64,000 nucleotides of DNA from Sambucus nigra (GCA_949130495.1 OX422207.1:786646384-786710383), one strand, 5' to 3'; positions 35,797 through 48,945 are shown, counted from the first letter of the stretch. The notes: generated by a model not told the origin, from the letters alone. Numbers and translations: made by a program.

Positions 35797-35940
35797 ATCA
35801 GGCTCTAGAGTCTTTAGGATGTATGCGGACTTGTCACGTTCTACTGTAGCGTTTTTTGATATAGAGCCTTACTGTTAGGACTTGTTTATTTGTCTATATT
35901 TGCGATCTTCTGCAAAGATAAATTTTTCTAAATAGTATTC

Positions 35941-35965
35941 TAATTTAGTTGTTTTTTCGTCTCAG
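35941..35965 (+). other. Candidate 3' splice site directly before T2 gag
   Basis: TAATTTAG, then a pyrimidine-rich GTTGTTTTTTCGTCTCAG ending at 35965, with the gag ATG starting at 35966. A CTAAT branch-point-like motif is at about 35940. With the GC-type donor in the LTR this would bound a leader intron of about 2.3 kb that contains the PBS. No transcript evidence is available. Confidence 0.45.
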
Positions 35966-38900
35966 ATGCCGCCTAAGAGAAGTCGCCTTGCGAGAAGAAA
36001 TAGAGTTGCAGAAGATAATGTAGAACCTCCACCGCCACAACAAGGAACTATCAATGCCGTTGAGGTAGCCAATATTTTCGCCCAGGCGGTAAATGTTGCG
36101 ATGACTACTGTGGTTCAACTATTTCCCCAGGCCCAACAACCAAGGGTTCAGGAGGTGCAAGCCCCTACGGGACCTTCTCCATGGGAAAGAGTCATGGAAT
36201 CTTTCTTGAAGGGTCATCCCCCAGAATTCCAGGGAGGTTCTAGCACTTATTTGTATTGTATTACGGAGGAGACTTCTCGTAATATAGTTGTTTCCTTAGA
36301 TTTGATTCCCGTTGTTAGAGACTTTGAAGATGTTTTTCAGGAAATATCGGGTTTACCTCCAAGTCGGGAGATTGAGTTTGTGATTGACTTAGCACCGGGA
36401 ACGCGACCGATTACTAGGGCTTCGTACCGTATGGCTCCTGTGGAAAGGAAGGAGTTGAGAGATCAGATTCAGAAGTTATTAGAATAGGGTCTTATTAGGC
36501 ATAGTACGTCACCATGGGGTGCTCTTGTTTTATCTTTGAAGAAGATAGATGGTTCCCTCCGATTGTGTGTTGATTATCGGGAGTTAAATAAAGTTACCGT
36601 CAGGAATAAATACCCACTACCTCGAATCGATGATTTTTTTTATCAACTAAGGGGAGCGTCATACTTATCTAAAATAGATTTGAAGATGGGGTATCATCAG
36701 TTGCGGTTTAGAGAGAAGGATGTGTCCAAAACTGCGTTCTTAACTAGGTATGGGTCATATGAGTTTTTGGTCATGCCTTTCGAGCTAACCAATGCTCCTG
36801 CAGTATTTATGGACCTTATGAATAGAGTGTTTTGAGACTTCCTGTACCATTTTATTATCGTGTTTATTGATGACATCCTAGTGTATTCTCAAATGGAAGC
36901 CGATCATTCTAAGGATTTACGGTTGGTCCTGCAGACGTTAAGGGATCATCAATTGTATGACAAGTTTGAGAAGTGTGTTTTTTAGCTACATGAAGTGCAG
37001 TTTTTAGGTCACATTATTACATCTGAGGGTATTTCGATAGATCTAAGTAAAGTCGTAGTGGTGAGGCAATGAGGTGAGCCCACGACACCTACTGAGATTC
37101 GTAGTTTTCTGGGTTTGGCTGGCTACTACCACAGATTTATTAAGGGTTTTTCTAAGATTGCTAGCCATTTGATAAATTTAACTCAGAAGGGAGTGAGTTT
37201 TATTTGGGATGATTCTTTTCAACTAGATTTTGATGAGTTGAAAGATAAGTTGACTTATGCTCCAGTACTTGCATTATCGAGACCAGGGTTGGAATATTTG
37301 GTCTTTACAGACACATCCTTGCAGGGGTTGGGAGGTGTGTTACAGTAAGAACATCGGGGTATTGCTTATGCTTCTCGCAAGATAAAGCCCTATGAAAAGA
37401 ATTATCCAGTTCATGATCTGGAACTTGCTGCTGTGGTTTTTGCCTTGAAGATTTGGAGACATTACCTCCTGGGGGAGAAGTTTAGTCTTTTCACGGACCA
37501 TAAATCATTGTAATATTTATTTTCGCAGAAGGATTTGAATATGCGACAATGTCGGTGGTTATAGTTTGTGAAGGACTACCAATTTGATATTCATTATCCC
37601 CCGGGTAAGGCTAATGTAGTGGAGGATGCGTTGAGTCGGAAACCCGAGGGGGAGTTAGCAAGAGCATGGAAGGATAAATGGAAAGAACTTAGCCAAGAGG
37701 ACGCGATTGCTAGAGAGTTTATGTCAGTGCTAATAGTTACGCCTAAGATAGTGGCAAGGGTTATGGAAGCTCAAGGAAGGGACAAATATTGTCAGGACCG
37801 TTTATGCCAATTGTTAATCGAGGGATTGAAATCCTACTCTATAAGTTCTGAGGGTGGGTTACGTTTCCACAAGAGACTTATTGTCCTGGACGAAGGAGAT
37901 TTCAGACGAGTCGTAATGAAAGAATCTCATGGGTCCAAATTTGTAGTACATCCTGGTTGAGACAAAATGTACCAAGACCCGTGTGGTTAATATTGGTGGG
38001 CGGGTATGAAACGAAACAATTCTGAATTTGTTTCCCAATGTACTACTTGTCAACTAGTGAAAGTGGACCATCAACGACCGAAGGGATTATTACAACCCTT
38101 AGAGATACCAGTATGGAAGTGGAAAAGCATCTCGATTGATTTCATCACGGGATTGCCAACGTCACAAAGCGGTCATGATTCTATTTGGGTTATCGTCGAT
38201 CGTTTAACCAAGTCACCACATTTCTTACCAGTACGTATAGATTATAATACGACTCGTTACGCTCGGCTATTTATTGCGAAGATTGTTAGAATCCACAGGG
38301 TGCCCATTAATATAGTCTTCGATCGAGACAAAATTTTTGTTTCCCATTTTTGGCAAAGTTTCCAAGAAGCTATAAGAACCGAATTGAAGTTGAGTACCTC
38401 CTATCACCCTCAAACAGATGGACAAACGAAAAGAGTCAACCAAATGTTGGAGGACATGATCAAGATGTGTGAACTTGACTTTAAAGGAGGTTGGGAACAA
38501 CATCTTCCCTTGGTCGAATTCGTTTATAATAATTCGTACCAATTCACTATAGGCATGGCAACCTATGAAGCATTATATGGTCAACCGTGTAGATCACCTA
38601 CTTGTTGGTTGGAAGTAGGGGATAATAAATTTCTTGAACCTGAAATGATCTAAGATACTTCTTCAAAGATTGAACTTATTCGCAATCGCATCCGAATCGC
38701 TCAAGATTGTCAAAAGAGTTATGCTGATGCGAATAGAGGGCATGTGGAATTGGAGGTTAGAGATCAAGTTTTGGTACGAGTTTCGCCAATAAAGGGTATA
38801 ACACGATTTGGGAAGAAATGGAAGCTTGCTCCACACTATATTGGCCATTTTCCCATTATTGCTAAGGTAGGCCCAATAGCTTATCAACTCGCCTTATCGT

Positions 38901-39199
38901 AACGCTTACAACAGATTCATAATGTGTTTCATGTTTCATCCTTGAAAAAGTACAAGAGGTGTGAAGGAGCTCACTGGAACTTTCCTTTATATGATATCGA
39001 ATTGCAGCCCAATATTTCATACGAGGGACAACCAGTTGCAATTTTAGATCACGGGGAGCATAGGCTAAGATCTAGAGTGGTTCCCTTGGTTCGGGTCCAA
39101 TGGGGACATCACAATGCTGAGGAGTCGACGTGGGGGCATGAAGATGATATACGAGAAAAGTATCCGCAACTCTTTTTACAAGGTATGCCTAAATTTTGA
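35966..39199 (+). pseudogene. T2 gag-RT-RNase H-INT fusion frame
   Basis: One continuous frame of 1078 codons with no frameshift and about 11 premature stops. Residues 1-90 are gag N-terminus (PWERVMESFLKGHPPEFQGG). At about residue 91 it passes in frame into the pre-RT segment (GSSTYLYCITEE), so gag C-terminus, zinc knuckle and protease are absent. RT has [13 protein letters not shown] and FIDDILVYS, and RNase H has FTDTSLQGLGGVL. INT has CTTCQLVK, ISIDFITGLP, IVFDRDKIF and HPQTDGQTKRVNQMLEDM. A chromodomain-like end, VRVQWGHHNAEESTW, is near 39090. Frames either side of the stops match family consensus, so the decay is recent. Confidence 0.88.
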
Positions 39200-39224
39200 G
39201 GGCAAAACTTCCTTATAAGGGTGG

Positions 39225-39238
39225 AGTATGTAATAATC
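39225..39238 (+). other. T2 polypurine tract
   Basis: AAGGGTGGAGTA-type purine run directly before the 3' LTR start TGTAATAATCC at 39239. Confidence 0.7.
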
Positions 39239-41939
39239 CTTACTTTTGAGTAATTAATTTTATGCTAATTTACCATGTGAGGTAATTATATAAAATAATG
39301 GAAGTTGGAGTAAATATTATTTAAGTGATTTAAAAGATAATATTTACTAGATTTTACATATTTACTGTTAAGAGAATGTAAATAGCATCATGTTATGTTT
39401 TATAGTGTCGTTGTGCTTTAAACGACATTTATGGTTTAAAATGAAGTTGGAACATGAAATGATTTATATTCTTCCGGATGCCAATTTAGAGGGCGTGGTT
39501 AGTTATGAAATAGTCGAGATAGTCAAAATAAGTGCCATATTGTATTTTTGGATTCCAGACACTTTTGACCAGTTATGACTTAATTATGTAGTTACGAGTA
39601 ATTTTAATGGTGTATTAATATTTAAAGATGGAAACCAATGCTAAGTGCATGTTTAAGTACTGCAACCCCTCCTATTTCTCTAGTGTATGCTTCATAAACC
39701 TAGAGAGAAAGATAGAGAAAGAAAATTGTGGAGATAAAGAAGAGAAAGAAGGAGAATTGAAGAAATTGGGTTTGATCTTGCATCTACAGGAAGAGAATTC
39801 GAGAATAAAATCTTGAGGCAAGTTTCTAACTTGCTAGTGCATGATTTAATGTGAATAAATTGTATTGATGGTTGTGAAATTGAAAGAATGGAACTAATTG
39901 TGGGTTTTGAGAAATTTGGTGTTTGACCCTTTGAAAATGGTATTAGATTTGATTTAAGTAGGTTTTAGTAGGTGTTGTTTATTTAGATATGACTTGGTGT
40001 TCATATGAGTTGATTTGGTTGAGATTTGAGGAAAGAAATTTGAGTTTTAGGTAAATTTAGGGTTCATAACCCGTAGCCCCAAACTTGGCATTTCTGCCAG
40101 GCCGAATCAATTTTCCCTCCCAAGGGAATCGATTTGCCTATAAGAGAGGCTACAGGTCTGGTTGGTCGAATCGATTTGGGTTAATGGACGAATCGATTCG
40201 ACATGAGGCAGGGAGTTGGGTTTTCTCATCCAAATCGATTTTCTTTTAAGGGCGAATCGATTCGCTGGGGAGAATTGATTCGGCCCCTGGTGCGAATCGA
40301 TTCAGAATCTTGTTATTTTAAGAGGTTTTTGCTAGGTTAGTTTTTAGCCATTTTCTTCTAGACTTAAGGCCTAGGAACCTTCTATTATGAAGTAAAATAG
40401 TGTACTAGAGTCTTATATTAGATATGTGAGTACTCTGGATTAGAAAGGGGATAATTGGGCTTATCACGGGGTTTACTCAATAGACGTTAGGGTAGTTTCT
40501 GCTTTAGTAAACTAGTTTGAGACTAGGGAGAAGTAGGATTACAAAAATGTGGAAATTTAGAGACTTAAGTGAGGTATATTATACTTGGTGGCTCATAGTA
40601 ACGTCATTAATTCTCGAAGACTAATTTGGGAATTTATTAAACGTTGAGGTTTATAATTATGACATTAAGCGCTTATGGCTCCGGATTAAGAGAAATGCAT
40701 ATTTTAAATTGACATATCTTGCAAATGATAATTTTCATACACATATCTCTCTAAATGCTATCATAAGGGAAGTTACGCGCATGAGGTGAAGTCCCCTGGC
40801 TAGTGAATTCAGGGTGAATATAGTCCTCGATCATAGGATCGGTTATTATATATTGTGTGATTATTTTTCAAAGTGAGGTAATTTCGGGTATGGTTATGAC
40901 TCACTTTCGAAGGTATATGGCCGCTTCCCGACGTCACGCGATGTAGGATGCCTTGGTTCTCTTGGTGATAGGCCCTGGAAGATGATACCTGTTTAGGGGC
41001 GCATCCAGTGGGGTGACTCCCGGAAGGATGGTCTTAGAATCGTTATATGATGTCAACTATAACTATTCTCATTAAAGTGGAAATCTTATTGATGGTAAAG
41101 CATTGTGAGAAATAAATTACTTTGAATATGTTTCCTAAAGAGAAAAAAGGAACTGTGATGTTAAGTTGTGTAAAACTGAAATGAAATCTCATTAAGTGAA
41201 ACTTAGATATATTCTCATGCATAAATGAATATTAATCAATGTCATCGATATTTCGCTAGGTTGTGCTTTTAGATTGAGAGGTGAGAATTCTTATCATTAT
41301 TTGTGGAGAACGAGGCAAGCTTATTTATGATGTTTAAATGCTCATAGTTGTCATGCACTTTATTCACATGGTGATCATATCAAACCGGGCTCTGAACCGC
41401 TTATATCTGTTTATTTTGCATGAATTCTATATTCACCCAGGTGCTCGGCCGCAAGGACGCCCGTATTGATTTTTCCGTATCCCAGTGTCCGGGAGCTATA
41501 ACACTTTGCAGATGTTATGGGATACTTGATATTCACGCTTCAATCTTTCTGTATTCTTGTTATGATCAGTTTACACATTCGGGCGTGTTGTCCAAGTTTT
41601 GTACTTGTATAATATATTGTGATTATTGTACTTTAATAGTTGGTGTAACCTTCTTGTAAAGGTCTGTTAACCGACAACTTATTTGATTATTTTGATGTAT
41701 ATGGTTGCTAATTTATTATCTGTCTTTATTTATATCCACCTTCTTTTAAATTTGAATTGTCTAATTATTTTTCTTTAGTTTCAAATATAAATTTTGACAA
41801 TCCGTTTTCTAAAATAATTTGTGGTTATCTCGTATACTTATTTGTACCACAGTGATGCTAAGAATGGACCATCTATGATTCCTGTAATTATTGGAGTATC
41901 GGGTTGGCCACCTCTTATTTTAATTAGTGGAGTGTCACA
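39239..41939 (+). repeat. T2 3' LTR
   Basis: It repeats 33106-35782. It keeps an intact GC-type splice donor candidate, TTGAG/GCAAGT, at 39818. Its palindrome cluster is at 40101-40308. It ends AGTGTCACA, followed by the TTGAT duplication and the second half of T1 RT. Confidence 0.92.
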
Positions 41940-41944
41940 TTGAT

Positions 41945-43615
41945 GACATCCTGATTTATTCCCGAATGGAGGAGAAGCATGCCAAGAATTTATGTCGGGT
42001 CTTACAGACACTGCGTTAGGATCAGTTGTATGCGAAGTTTGAAAAATGCGGGTTCTGGCTGCATGAGGTACTATTTTGAGGATATTGGTGGACCCGAGTA
42101 AGGTGTCAGCGGTGAGTGAGTGGGGAAAACACGAGACCGATAGAGGTGGACAATTCCTCTAGGTTAGCCGAGTACTACAGATGATTTATTAAGGGATTCT
42201 CGAAGATTGTGGGTCCATTGACTAATTTGACTCACAAAGGTGTACCGTTTGTTTGGGATGATGCTTGTAAAATGTCTTTCGATGAGATGAAGGTCAAGAT
42301 GACTTCATCACATGTATTCGCACTTCCCAGTACAGGAGTGGAGTATCTCGTTTTCACCGACGTGTTCCTACAGGTACTTGGGGGTGTGTTACAGCAGGAG
42401 GATCATGCTATAGCTTACATGTCCCGCAGGATTAAGCCTAATCAGAGGAATTACCCCACCCATGACTTGGAGTTAGCGACAGTCATGTTTGCATTGAGGA
42501 TTTGGAGACATTATTTGTTGGGGGAGAGATTTCGCCTGTTCATAGATCATAACTCACTACAGTACTTGTTCACTCAGAGAGAGATAAATATACGTCAGCA
42601 TAGGTGGCTTGAATTTGTGAAAGACTATCAGTTTGACATCTAGTATCACCCCGGGAAAGGCTAACGTGGTGGAAGACGCATTGATTCGCAGGCCAGTAGG
42701 GGATGTAGATGAAGTTTGGAAGGCAAAGTGGAAGGAGTTGGGACATCAGGATGTTGTTTTCGCTCATTTATGTCAGTTATGACCATCACCCCCATATTGT
42801 AACGAGGGTGGTACAGGCACAGGCAATAGATTCTTTTTGGAAAGATTGGATTAGACAACTTATATCCGGGGGAGCCGAGTCGTATTTCGTGAGTTCAGAA
42901 GGAGCTTTACGATTCAACAGGAGATTAATTGTCCCGGGGGGAGGAGTTAGGACACCCAGTGATGGAAGAGTCACATGGGTTGCGATACATCTTGGAAAGG
43001 ATCAAATGTACCAAGACATGAGACGACAATACTGGTTGAGGGGGATGAAGAGAGAAACTACCGATTTTGTTTCGAGGTGTACCTCTTGTCACTTAGTGAA
43101 AGTGGACGATCAGAAGATGGTAGGGGTTCTACAACTGTTAGTTATCCCGATGTGGAAATGAGAGAGCATTTCCATGGATTTTATTACTGGTTTGCCTACT
43201 TCACAGAGAGGTCGCGATTCCATATGGGTGATAGTGGATCAGTTGACTAAGGTAGCTCACTTCCTTCCATTTCGGACTGATTATACTACGGGACAGTATG
43301 ACCTGATTTTCATTACTGAGATAGTGAGATTGGATGCCATTAGATATTATGTTCGACAGGGACAAGATTTTTATCTCGATTTTGGGAGAGTTTTCAAGAG
43401 GCAATGGGTACCGAGTTGTGGCTTAGTATGGCTTACCACCTCCAAACGGATGGACAGACGGAGAGGACTAATCAGATGTTGGAAGATATATATGCTATGA
43501 ATAGTATCCTTAATTTTTGGGGAGGTTGGGTGCAGTATCTTCCACTGATGGAGTTTTGCATATAATAATTCTTACCAGTTCACGATTGACATGGAACCAT
43601 TTGAGGCATTGTATG
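41945..43615 (+). pseudogene. T1 RT (3' part), RNase H and integrase
   Basis: Continues T1 from the second Asp of its FIDD site: DILIYSRMEEKHAKNL, KCGFWLHEV, GFSKIVGPLTNLTHKG, the RNase H blocks VEYLVFTDVFL and [19 protein letters not shown], the integrase zinc site CTSCHLVK, and the core ISMDFITGLP. The last readable block is FEALY at 43602-43615, where T3 begins. Stops and frameshifts occur near 42030, 42080, 42643, 42780 and 43400. Confidence 0.85.
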
Positions 43616-44766
43616 TGTGACACCTGGTCTAATTAAACATCAATTGATCAGGACTTCATTAAATTAAAATAGGTTCCTCATATGGTTAATTCTTAGCATA
43701 ACTGTCGAAAACTTTTTAATTACTAACCACCTAAGTGAAATTAGACCGGTGTCGAATTTTATCCTTATTTAACAATACATAAAGGAACAATACTGAAAAC
43801 TAAATTAACCATTCACAATATACTAGAGTGCAACCATCATAATAAATAAATTAATAATGTTTTTCCGAATAAACTATCGGACAAAATCCAAAACCAAATG
43901 CTCCATAATAAATAAAAAAACTAAATAACTGAAACTGTCAACGGACAACATGTCCATACATGGAATAAAAAATGAGATCCTTCACTAGATCTGAATGGAA
44001 GAATCGTCTAATCAAATCAAATCCTGTCAGCATCCACAGTGCTACATCTCCGAGTCCCTGGAATGAAGTAACGCTTGGCGTCCCTGTGAATGGATGCCTA
44101 AAGGTTTTTCAAAAATATTTTATAGCAAGTGTTATTACACAAAACGTTTTGAAAATATTTAGCAAGCGTTTATTACATCAAAACTTGGTTATTGATTACA
44201 CATGTTCACGTACACTCTCCCTTGAGTTTTCCTCACCTCTTATCTATAGTTCACGCCTAACGTTCTATACTTATCCCACCTAGCTATACTACCCAAGCTA
44301 ACTAGACTAAAGTATTGAACCGAACTTATATACACATCTAAGTTCTCGTACCGCCCATACAACACATAAATTATATTAACACCTCTCATGTGTTAATTAT
44401 CAACATAAGTAACATTCCTAACATTTTATCTTTTGAATCACCACATTAAGTTTCTCTTACTTAATTATCATTTCTATATCCACAAACGTAATTAACATTC
44501 ACATATGTTAATAGCTAAATCATATAATTAATTTTCTCGACTTAATTCATTCTTGTTAGCTATACTGTATCTAACTGTCTACTATCACACATAAGAAGAT
44601 AAAGCGCACAGTATATATTTCACATATAATATATACAAAAAAAATACATCTCACTATAATATCCTCGTATCACACATTCAGGATGTATTGGTTCGGATGT
44701 TCCTTCGACCCCAATTTATCACGTCATTGACATTGGTCCGAATAGCCCTCAACCCCAATGTAAATG

Positions 44767-44809
<43 letters not shown>

Positions 44810-46568
44810 TCCGGATGTTCCATCGACCCCAATATTATTTATGTTCGATATGGGTCCGGATAGCCCTCGACCCCAAATCGAACTTTCATGTATTGGACCG
44901 GATATTCCCACGACCCCAATACATCGAATATACTTTAGGTATTCACACCGCCTAAGTATTTATATGATGGGTACTCACACAACCTAATTATCCCCACTTG
45001 TACATAGAATATTTCTCTCGTATACTCACCGTACTAATTTCTTTACGAATTATCCCCCTTATCGTATTCATGAGTATTCACACAACTCTAAGGGTTCTAG
45101 TTACCCCTTTATAATTTTCAGTACTTAGGTCTAACTCACACTACTGGTCTATATATCAATTTATTCAATTTTCGTAATTCTTTATCTTTCTCTACGATGG
45201 ATTACGACATAATTCAACCCAATTCATTCTCATCTTAACTCTCTCAATAAGACTAAATCATAAATTAATTGTAGTCCTACCGTAACATAATAACTCTCTT
45301 ATTATCTCTAATAAGTTCCAAAACTCACAACGACAATCATTTATAAGAAATAGACCCAAAAAGAAAATTTCAAGATTTTTTTTCCCGGAGGACCGAATCG
45401 GTTCGCCCGATGAACCTAACCGATTCACCGACCTGCACTTCGTCTTCTTCGCCAAATTCATCTATTTTTCCACCATTTTTAACTTCTACCCTCATGATAC
45501 TTCACGAAAAATATAACCAAAAGTCCTAAACCATTTTCACATGTTTTAGAATGATTTCTAATGTTTTTTTTGCATCAAATCATTACCAATAACATTCAAG
45601 AAGGGATTTAACCCTTAAAACCTCAAGAACCCTAGGTTTTCATGTTACTCTTCTATCATTTATCAAAACTCAATTTAATATGTTTTAATCATCATGTCTT
45701 CTATAATTTCAATTCCTCTATAGAGATAAATCATATTACATGCAGATTCCTAACCATCATGCATAAAATTCATTCTTTTTCTCCCAAGAACGTGGATTAA
45801 ATAAAAGTTATCATCAAAATCCTACGCATGGGCATTATAACTTCATATTAAATGCAATAAACAACTTGCCTCAATTAGGTGATCTGATTTCGTGATGATG
45901 AAGATGGGTTGATTGTCTCCTCTTCAATTCCCCACTCTAAGATTTTTGTTTTGCAAACCTAAAGGAGAAATTTCTTCAAAACTCTCTTTAACCCTCACAA
46001 AAGTGCTCTCTTTTGTTCTGTAACTGTCTAACGTGTGTTTTTGGAGTCTCTAACCCTAAATCCCACTTTTTATCATGTGATACAAGTCCCAAAATTCGTA
46101 GGTCCCTAAACCTCTATTTTTCAAATGACCAAAATGCCCTCAATAGGTGTCGGTTTGGTCTAAAATTGACCGGGGCCAAAACTATACCCTCGGTAAACTT
46201 TTTTGACTGTTTTGACCCATTCGGGATCATCTGTGACCTCTAAATTATCATCCAATTCACTAAAAATATATTTCCTTTCTCAACCTCAAATTAGTCTACA
46301 CGCGACTCCCGGTTGAGATAAAATAAAATACGCACATATCACTCTCTATGTCGTATAACTCTAATTATGAATTATTTACCATTCACACTTAGTAAACATT
46401 ATATCATAATATCAATCAGTACCTATCGCTCAATAAATATTTAATAATCATATTTATTATTTACTCACCTGAAATTACTTCACTAGCGTAATTTAAATAC
46501 AACGTATTTTTTCGAATTAATTCCCAAATTAATTGAATTAAAAATACATAAAAATATGGCATATTACA
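43616..46568 (-). repeat. T3 3' LTR
   Basis: On the minus strand it starts TGTAATATGCC at 46568 and ends GGTGTCACA at 43616. The inner 660 bp match 53777-54440. The splice donor candidate TTGAG/GCAAGT has its intron start at 45869. A tandem array lies at 44685-44930 and an imperfect CGAATCGGTTCG palindrome at 45394-45405, with a related ACCGATTC copy about 25 bp on. Confidence 0.85.
44685..44930. repeat. Tandem repeat in the T3 LTR with a TA microsatellite
   Basis: Five diverged units of roughly 42-45 bp, each carrying ATTGGTCCGGAT-like and CGACCCCAAT-like parts. A (TA)n run of about 39 bp (44768-44806) expanded inside the second unit. Confidence 0.75.
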
Positions 46569-46582
46569 TACTCCCCCCCTTA
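46569..46582 (-). other. T3 polypurine tract
   Basis: On the minus strand AGGGGGGGAGTA lies directly before the LTR start TGTAATATGCC. Confidence 0.8.
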
Positions 46583-47297
46583 CAAAGGAATTTCGTCATC
46601 AAAATTAGGACATACCCAAGGTGAATAACTATGGATACTGCTCTTGCATGTCATCCTCCCTCTCCCATGTCGACTCATCGGTATTGTGGTGACCCCACTG
46701 AATTCGCATTAGTGGCACCACCTTGGACCGCAGTTTATGCTCACCACGATCTAGAATAGCCATGGGCCTCCCCACATGTGAGGCGTCTGGCTGCAAATCA
46801 ATCTCTTCAATTGGAACGTGGCAGAATTATCTCTCGCTTCACTTGTACTTCTTCAGTGATGACACATGAAACACGTCGTGTATCCTCTGAAGATGCTCTG
46901 AAAGTCTCAGTATGTAATCTACCGGTGCCACCCTTTATATAACAGGAAATGATCCCACATATCTCCGTGCTAACTTTCCTATCTTGTTCAATCTCATAAT
47001 CCCCTTCATAAGAGATACTCGAACCAATACCTGGTCGCCAACCTCTAACTCCACATGTCTCCTATCTGCGTCGACATAACTCTTCTGCCTATCCTGAGCA
47101 ATCTGAATGTGCCCTCAAATTAACTCAATATTGGCAGTAGTCTCCTGAATCATTTCAGGCCCCAACAACTTGTTGCCCCCACTTCTAACCATCATGCGTG
47201 CGAATGAAAAGGCCTTCCATATAATGCCTCTGAAGTAGCCATATCGATAGTAAATTGGTAAGAGTTCTTATATGCAAACTCTACCAATGGAAGGTAT
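46583..47297 (-). pseudogene. T3 integrase C-terminus with chromodomain
   Basis: Minus-strand trace containing KLRSKVVPLMRIQWGHHN and DESTWEREDDMQEQYP near 46640-46720, a chromodomain-like end as in T2. Upstream is the integrase tail with VEFAYKNSYQFTIDMA, interrupted at 47297 by the solo LTR. Broken by stops. Confidence 0.75.
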
Positions 47298-48289
47298 TGT
47301 GACACCCCACCTAATTAAATACCGGGTGATCAGTCCTTTATTAAATTAAAAACATAATGTCCGGTTGGTTTATTCTTAGCATCATTGTCAAAAAACATTT
47401 AATAAATAAACCACCTAATAATTGATTAAGTTAGTGCCAAAAAATATTTTCCTTTTTAATATAACTAAATGATTTCCATTTTTCAATTCAAGTGAATAAA
47501 ATATAATCCATTCACATAATAAATACTGAGTCTGAATCAAATATTAAAATAAATGAGACTGGATAAAACATTCCAGTTCAAAACCTCAAACCAAAGAACC
47601 ATAGTAATCCAATCCAACTAAATTAACTGGAAAGTAAACAGAATACAATCTCTGATAATAATGACTAAGGATGGGCGACACATGCCCTAAATAAAAGTCT
47701 AGATAGAACTAAAGGAAATGAAAGAGGCATCTAATACAAGGACCCACAGCTTCCACAACAGCTGCAGCACGCCAAGTAATCCAAGTCTCTAAATCTGGTG
47801 TCCCTGTGGCTGAGCACCTGATATAATACATGTATAGTAAAAGAGAGAAGAGATGCAAGAGACGAGACAGAGCCCGATGTTTAAAAAAATGATTTAGCAA
47901 GTATTTAAAATTGCATTAAAGCAAGCATTATATGCATGTTAGATATCGAACTCTCACATGATATTCTCACCTCTCATCTATTGTGCAAGCCTAATGTACA
48001 TCTAATCCCACCTAGCTATGCCACCCAACCTATCTAGTTCGAAGTCACACTAATACTGACTATACTCACCCGTAGTATTCCCGTATTGCCCATACAATAC
48101 GATATTAAATTAGTCTATGCCGAATATCTAGTTAACAGGTTTCTCAATTGCATAATAAATCTATTACACGCTAAGATTTATATTATATATTACTATTCCC
48201 ATGTCTACTAACTATACAGAGTAGAATGATTTACAAGTTCATGTATATATAAATATAGTCACAGCATCTCTATACATATATATACTAAT

Positions 48290-48515
48290 TATGCACCCCC
48301 GGGATAAGACCCATTAGTGCACCTAACCATATTAATCATGCACCCTCGGGTTAGCACCCATTAGCGCACTCGTTAACCATATTCTTGCACACCCAGGTTA
48401 TCACCCATTAGCGCACTTAACAATAATATTCCTGCAACCCCGGGTTATCTCCCATTAATGCATTTAACAATAATAATCCTGCACCCTCGGGTTGTCACCC
48501 ATTAGTGCAACAATA
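48290..48515. repeat. 47-bp tandem repeat (five units) in the solo LTR
   Basis: Units start at 48290, 48337, 48384, 48431 and 48478. Each begins TGCA(C/A)(C/A)C and contains CCCATTA(G/A)(T/C)GCA. Units differ at about 15-30 percent of positions by eye; the last is shorter. Confidence 0.85.
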
Positions 48516-48811
48516 ATATCAATCGATAGGCATACACACATCCTATTGAAATCCATAGGTTTACACTTAACCTAATCATGTATTTTCCACATCTTGAAGT
48601 CTTTTATTACTACTAGGTATATAATTAATTCAAGTATTCTCTCTCGAATTTCTAAGATTAATACATCCCACATATGTCCAAGTCCTATGCCACACTTGCC
48701 TTCATATAACATCACTTCAAACCTCAGTGTACTACAATAGGATTCCTGCATTACAAGTCCCGAAAGGTGTCTTAAGGGTCCACAAATTAATTATGGAAAA
48801 TTTTGCAGGGC

Positions 48812-48945
48812 GGTCCGGACCCACTTGGAAAGCGATCCGAACCCTTTTAAAAAACAAATGATACGAAACTTTTTAAATAAAATGATCTGGAATTTTTTCT
48901 AAAAAACGGTCCGGACCTTTTATGAAAAGCGGTCTGAACCGCTAC
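48812..48945. repeat. Palindrome cluster in the solo LTR
   Basis: GGTCCGGACC occurs at 48812-48821 and 48908-48917. Decayed forms are GATCCGAACC near 48833, GATCTGGAA near 48889 and GGTCTGAACC at 48931-48940. The spacers are A/T-rich. It lies about 1.15-1.3 kb from the LTR 5' end. Confidence 0.75.

Larger units (their letters stand above)
33106..41939 (+). mobile_element. T2: complete Tekay-like element inserted in T1 RT, TSD TTGAT
   Basis: Two LTRs (33106-35782 and 39239-41939), a PBS, an internal region of 3.46 kb and a PPT. TTGAT flanks both sides (33101-33105 and 41940-41944). The internal region lacks most of gag and the protease, so it is non-autonomous. The LTRs are very similar by eye, with scattered substitutions and small indels. 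Confidence 0.93.

Noticed and set aside
48290..48515. Regularly spaced repeats resembling a CRISPR array
   Set aside because: Units are contiguous 47-bp tandem repeats with no unique spacers, inside a plant LTR flanked by target duplications.
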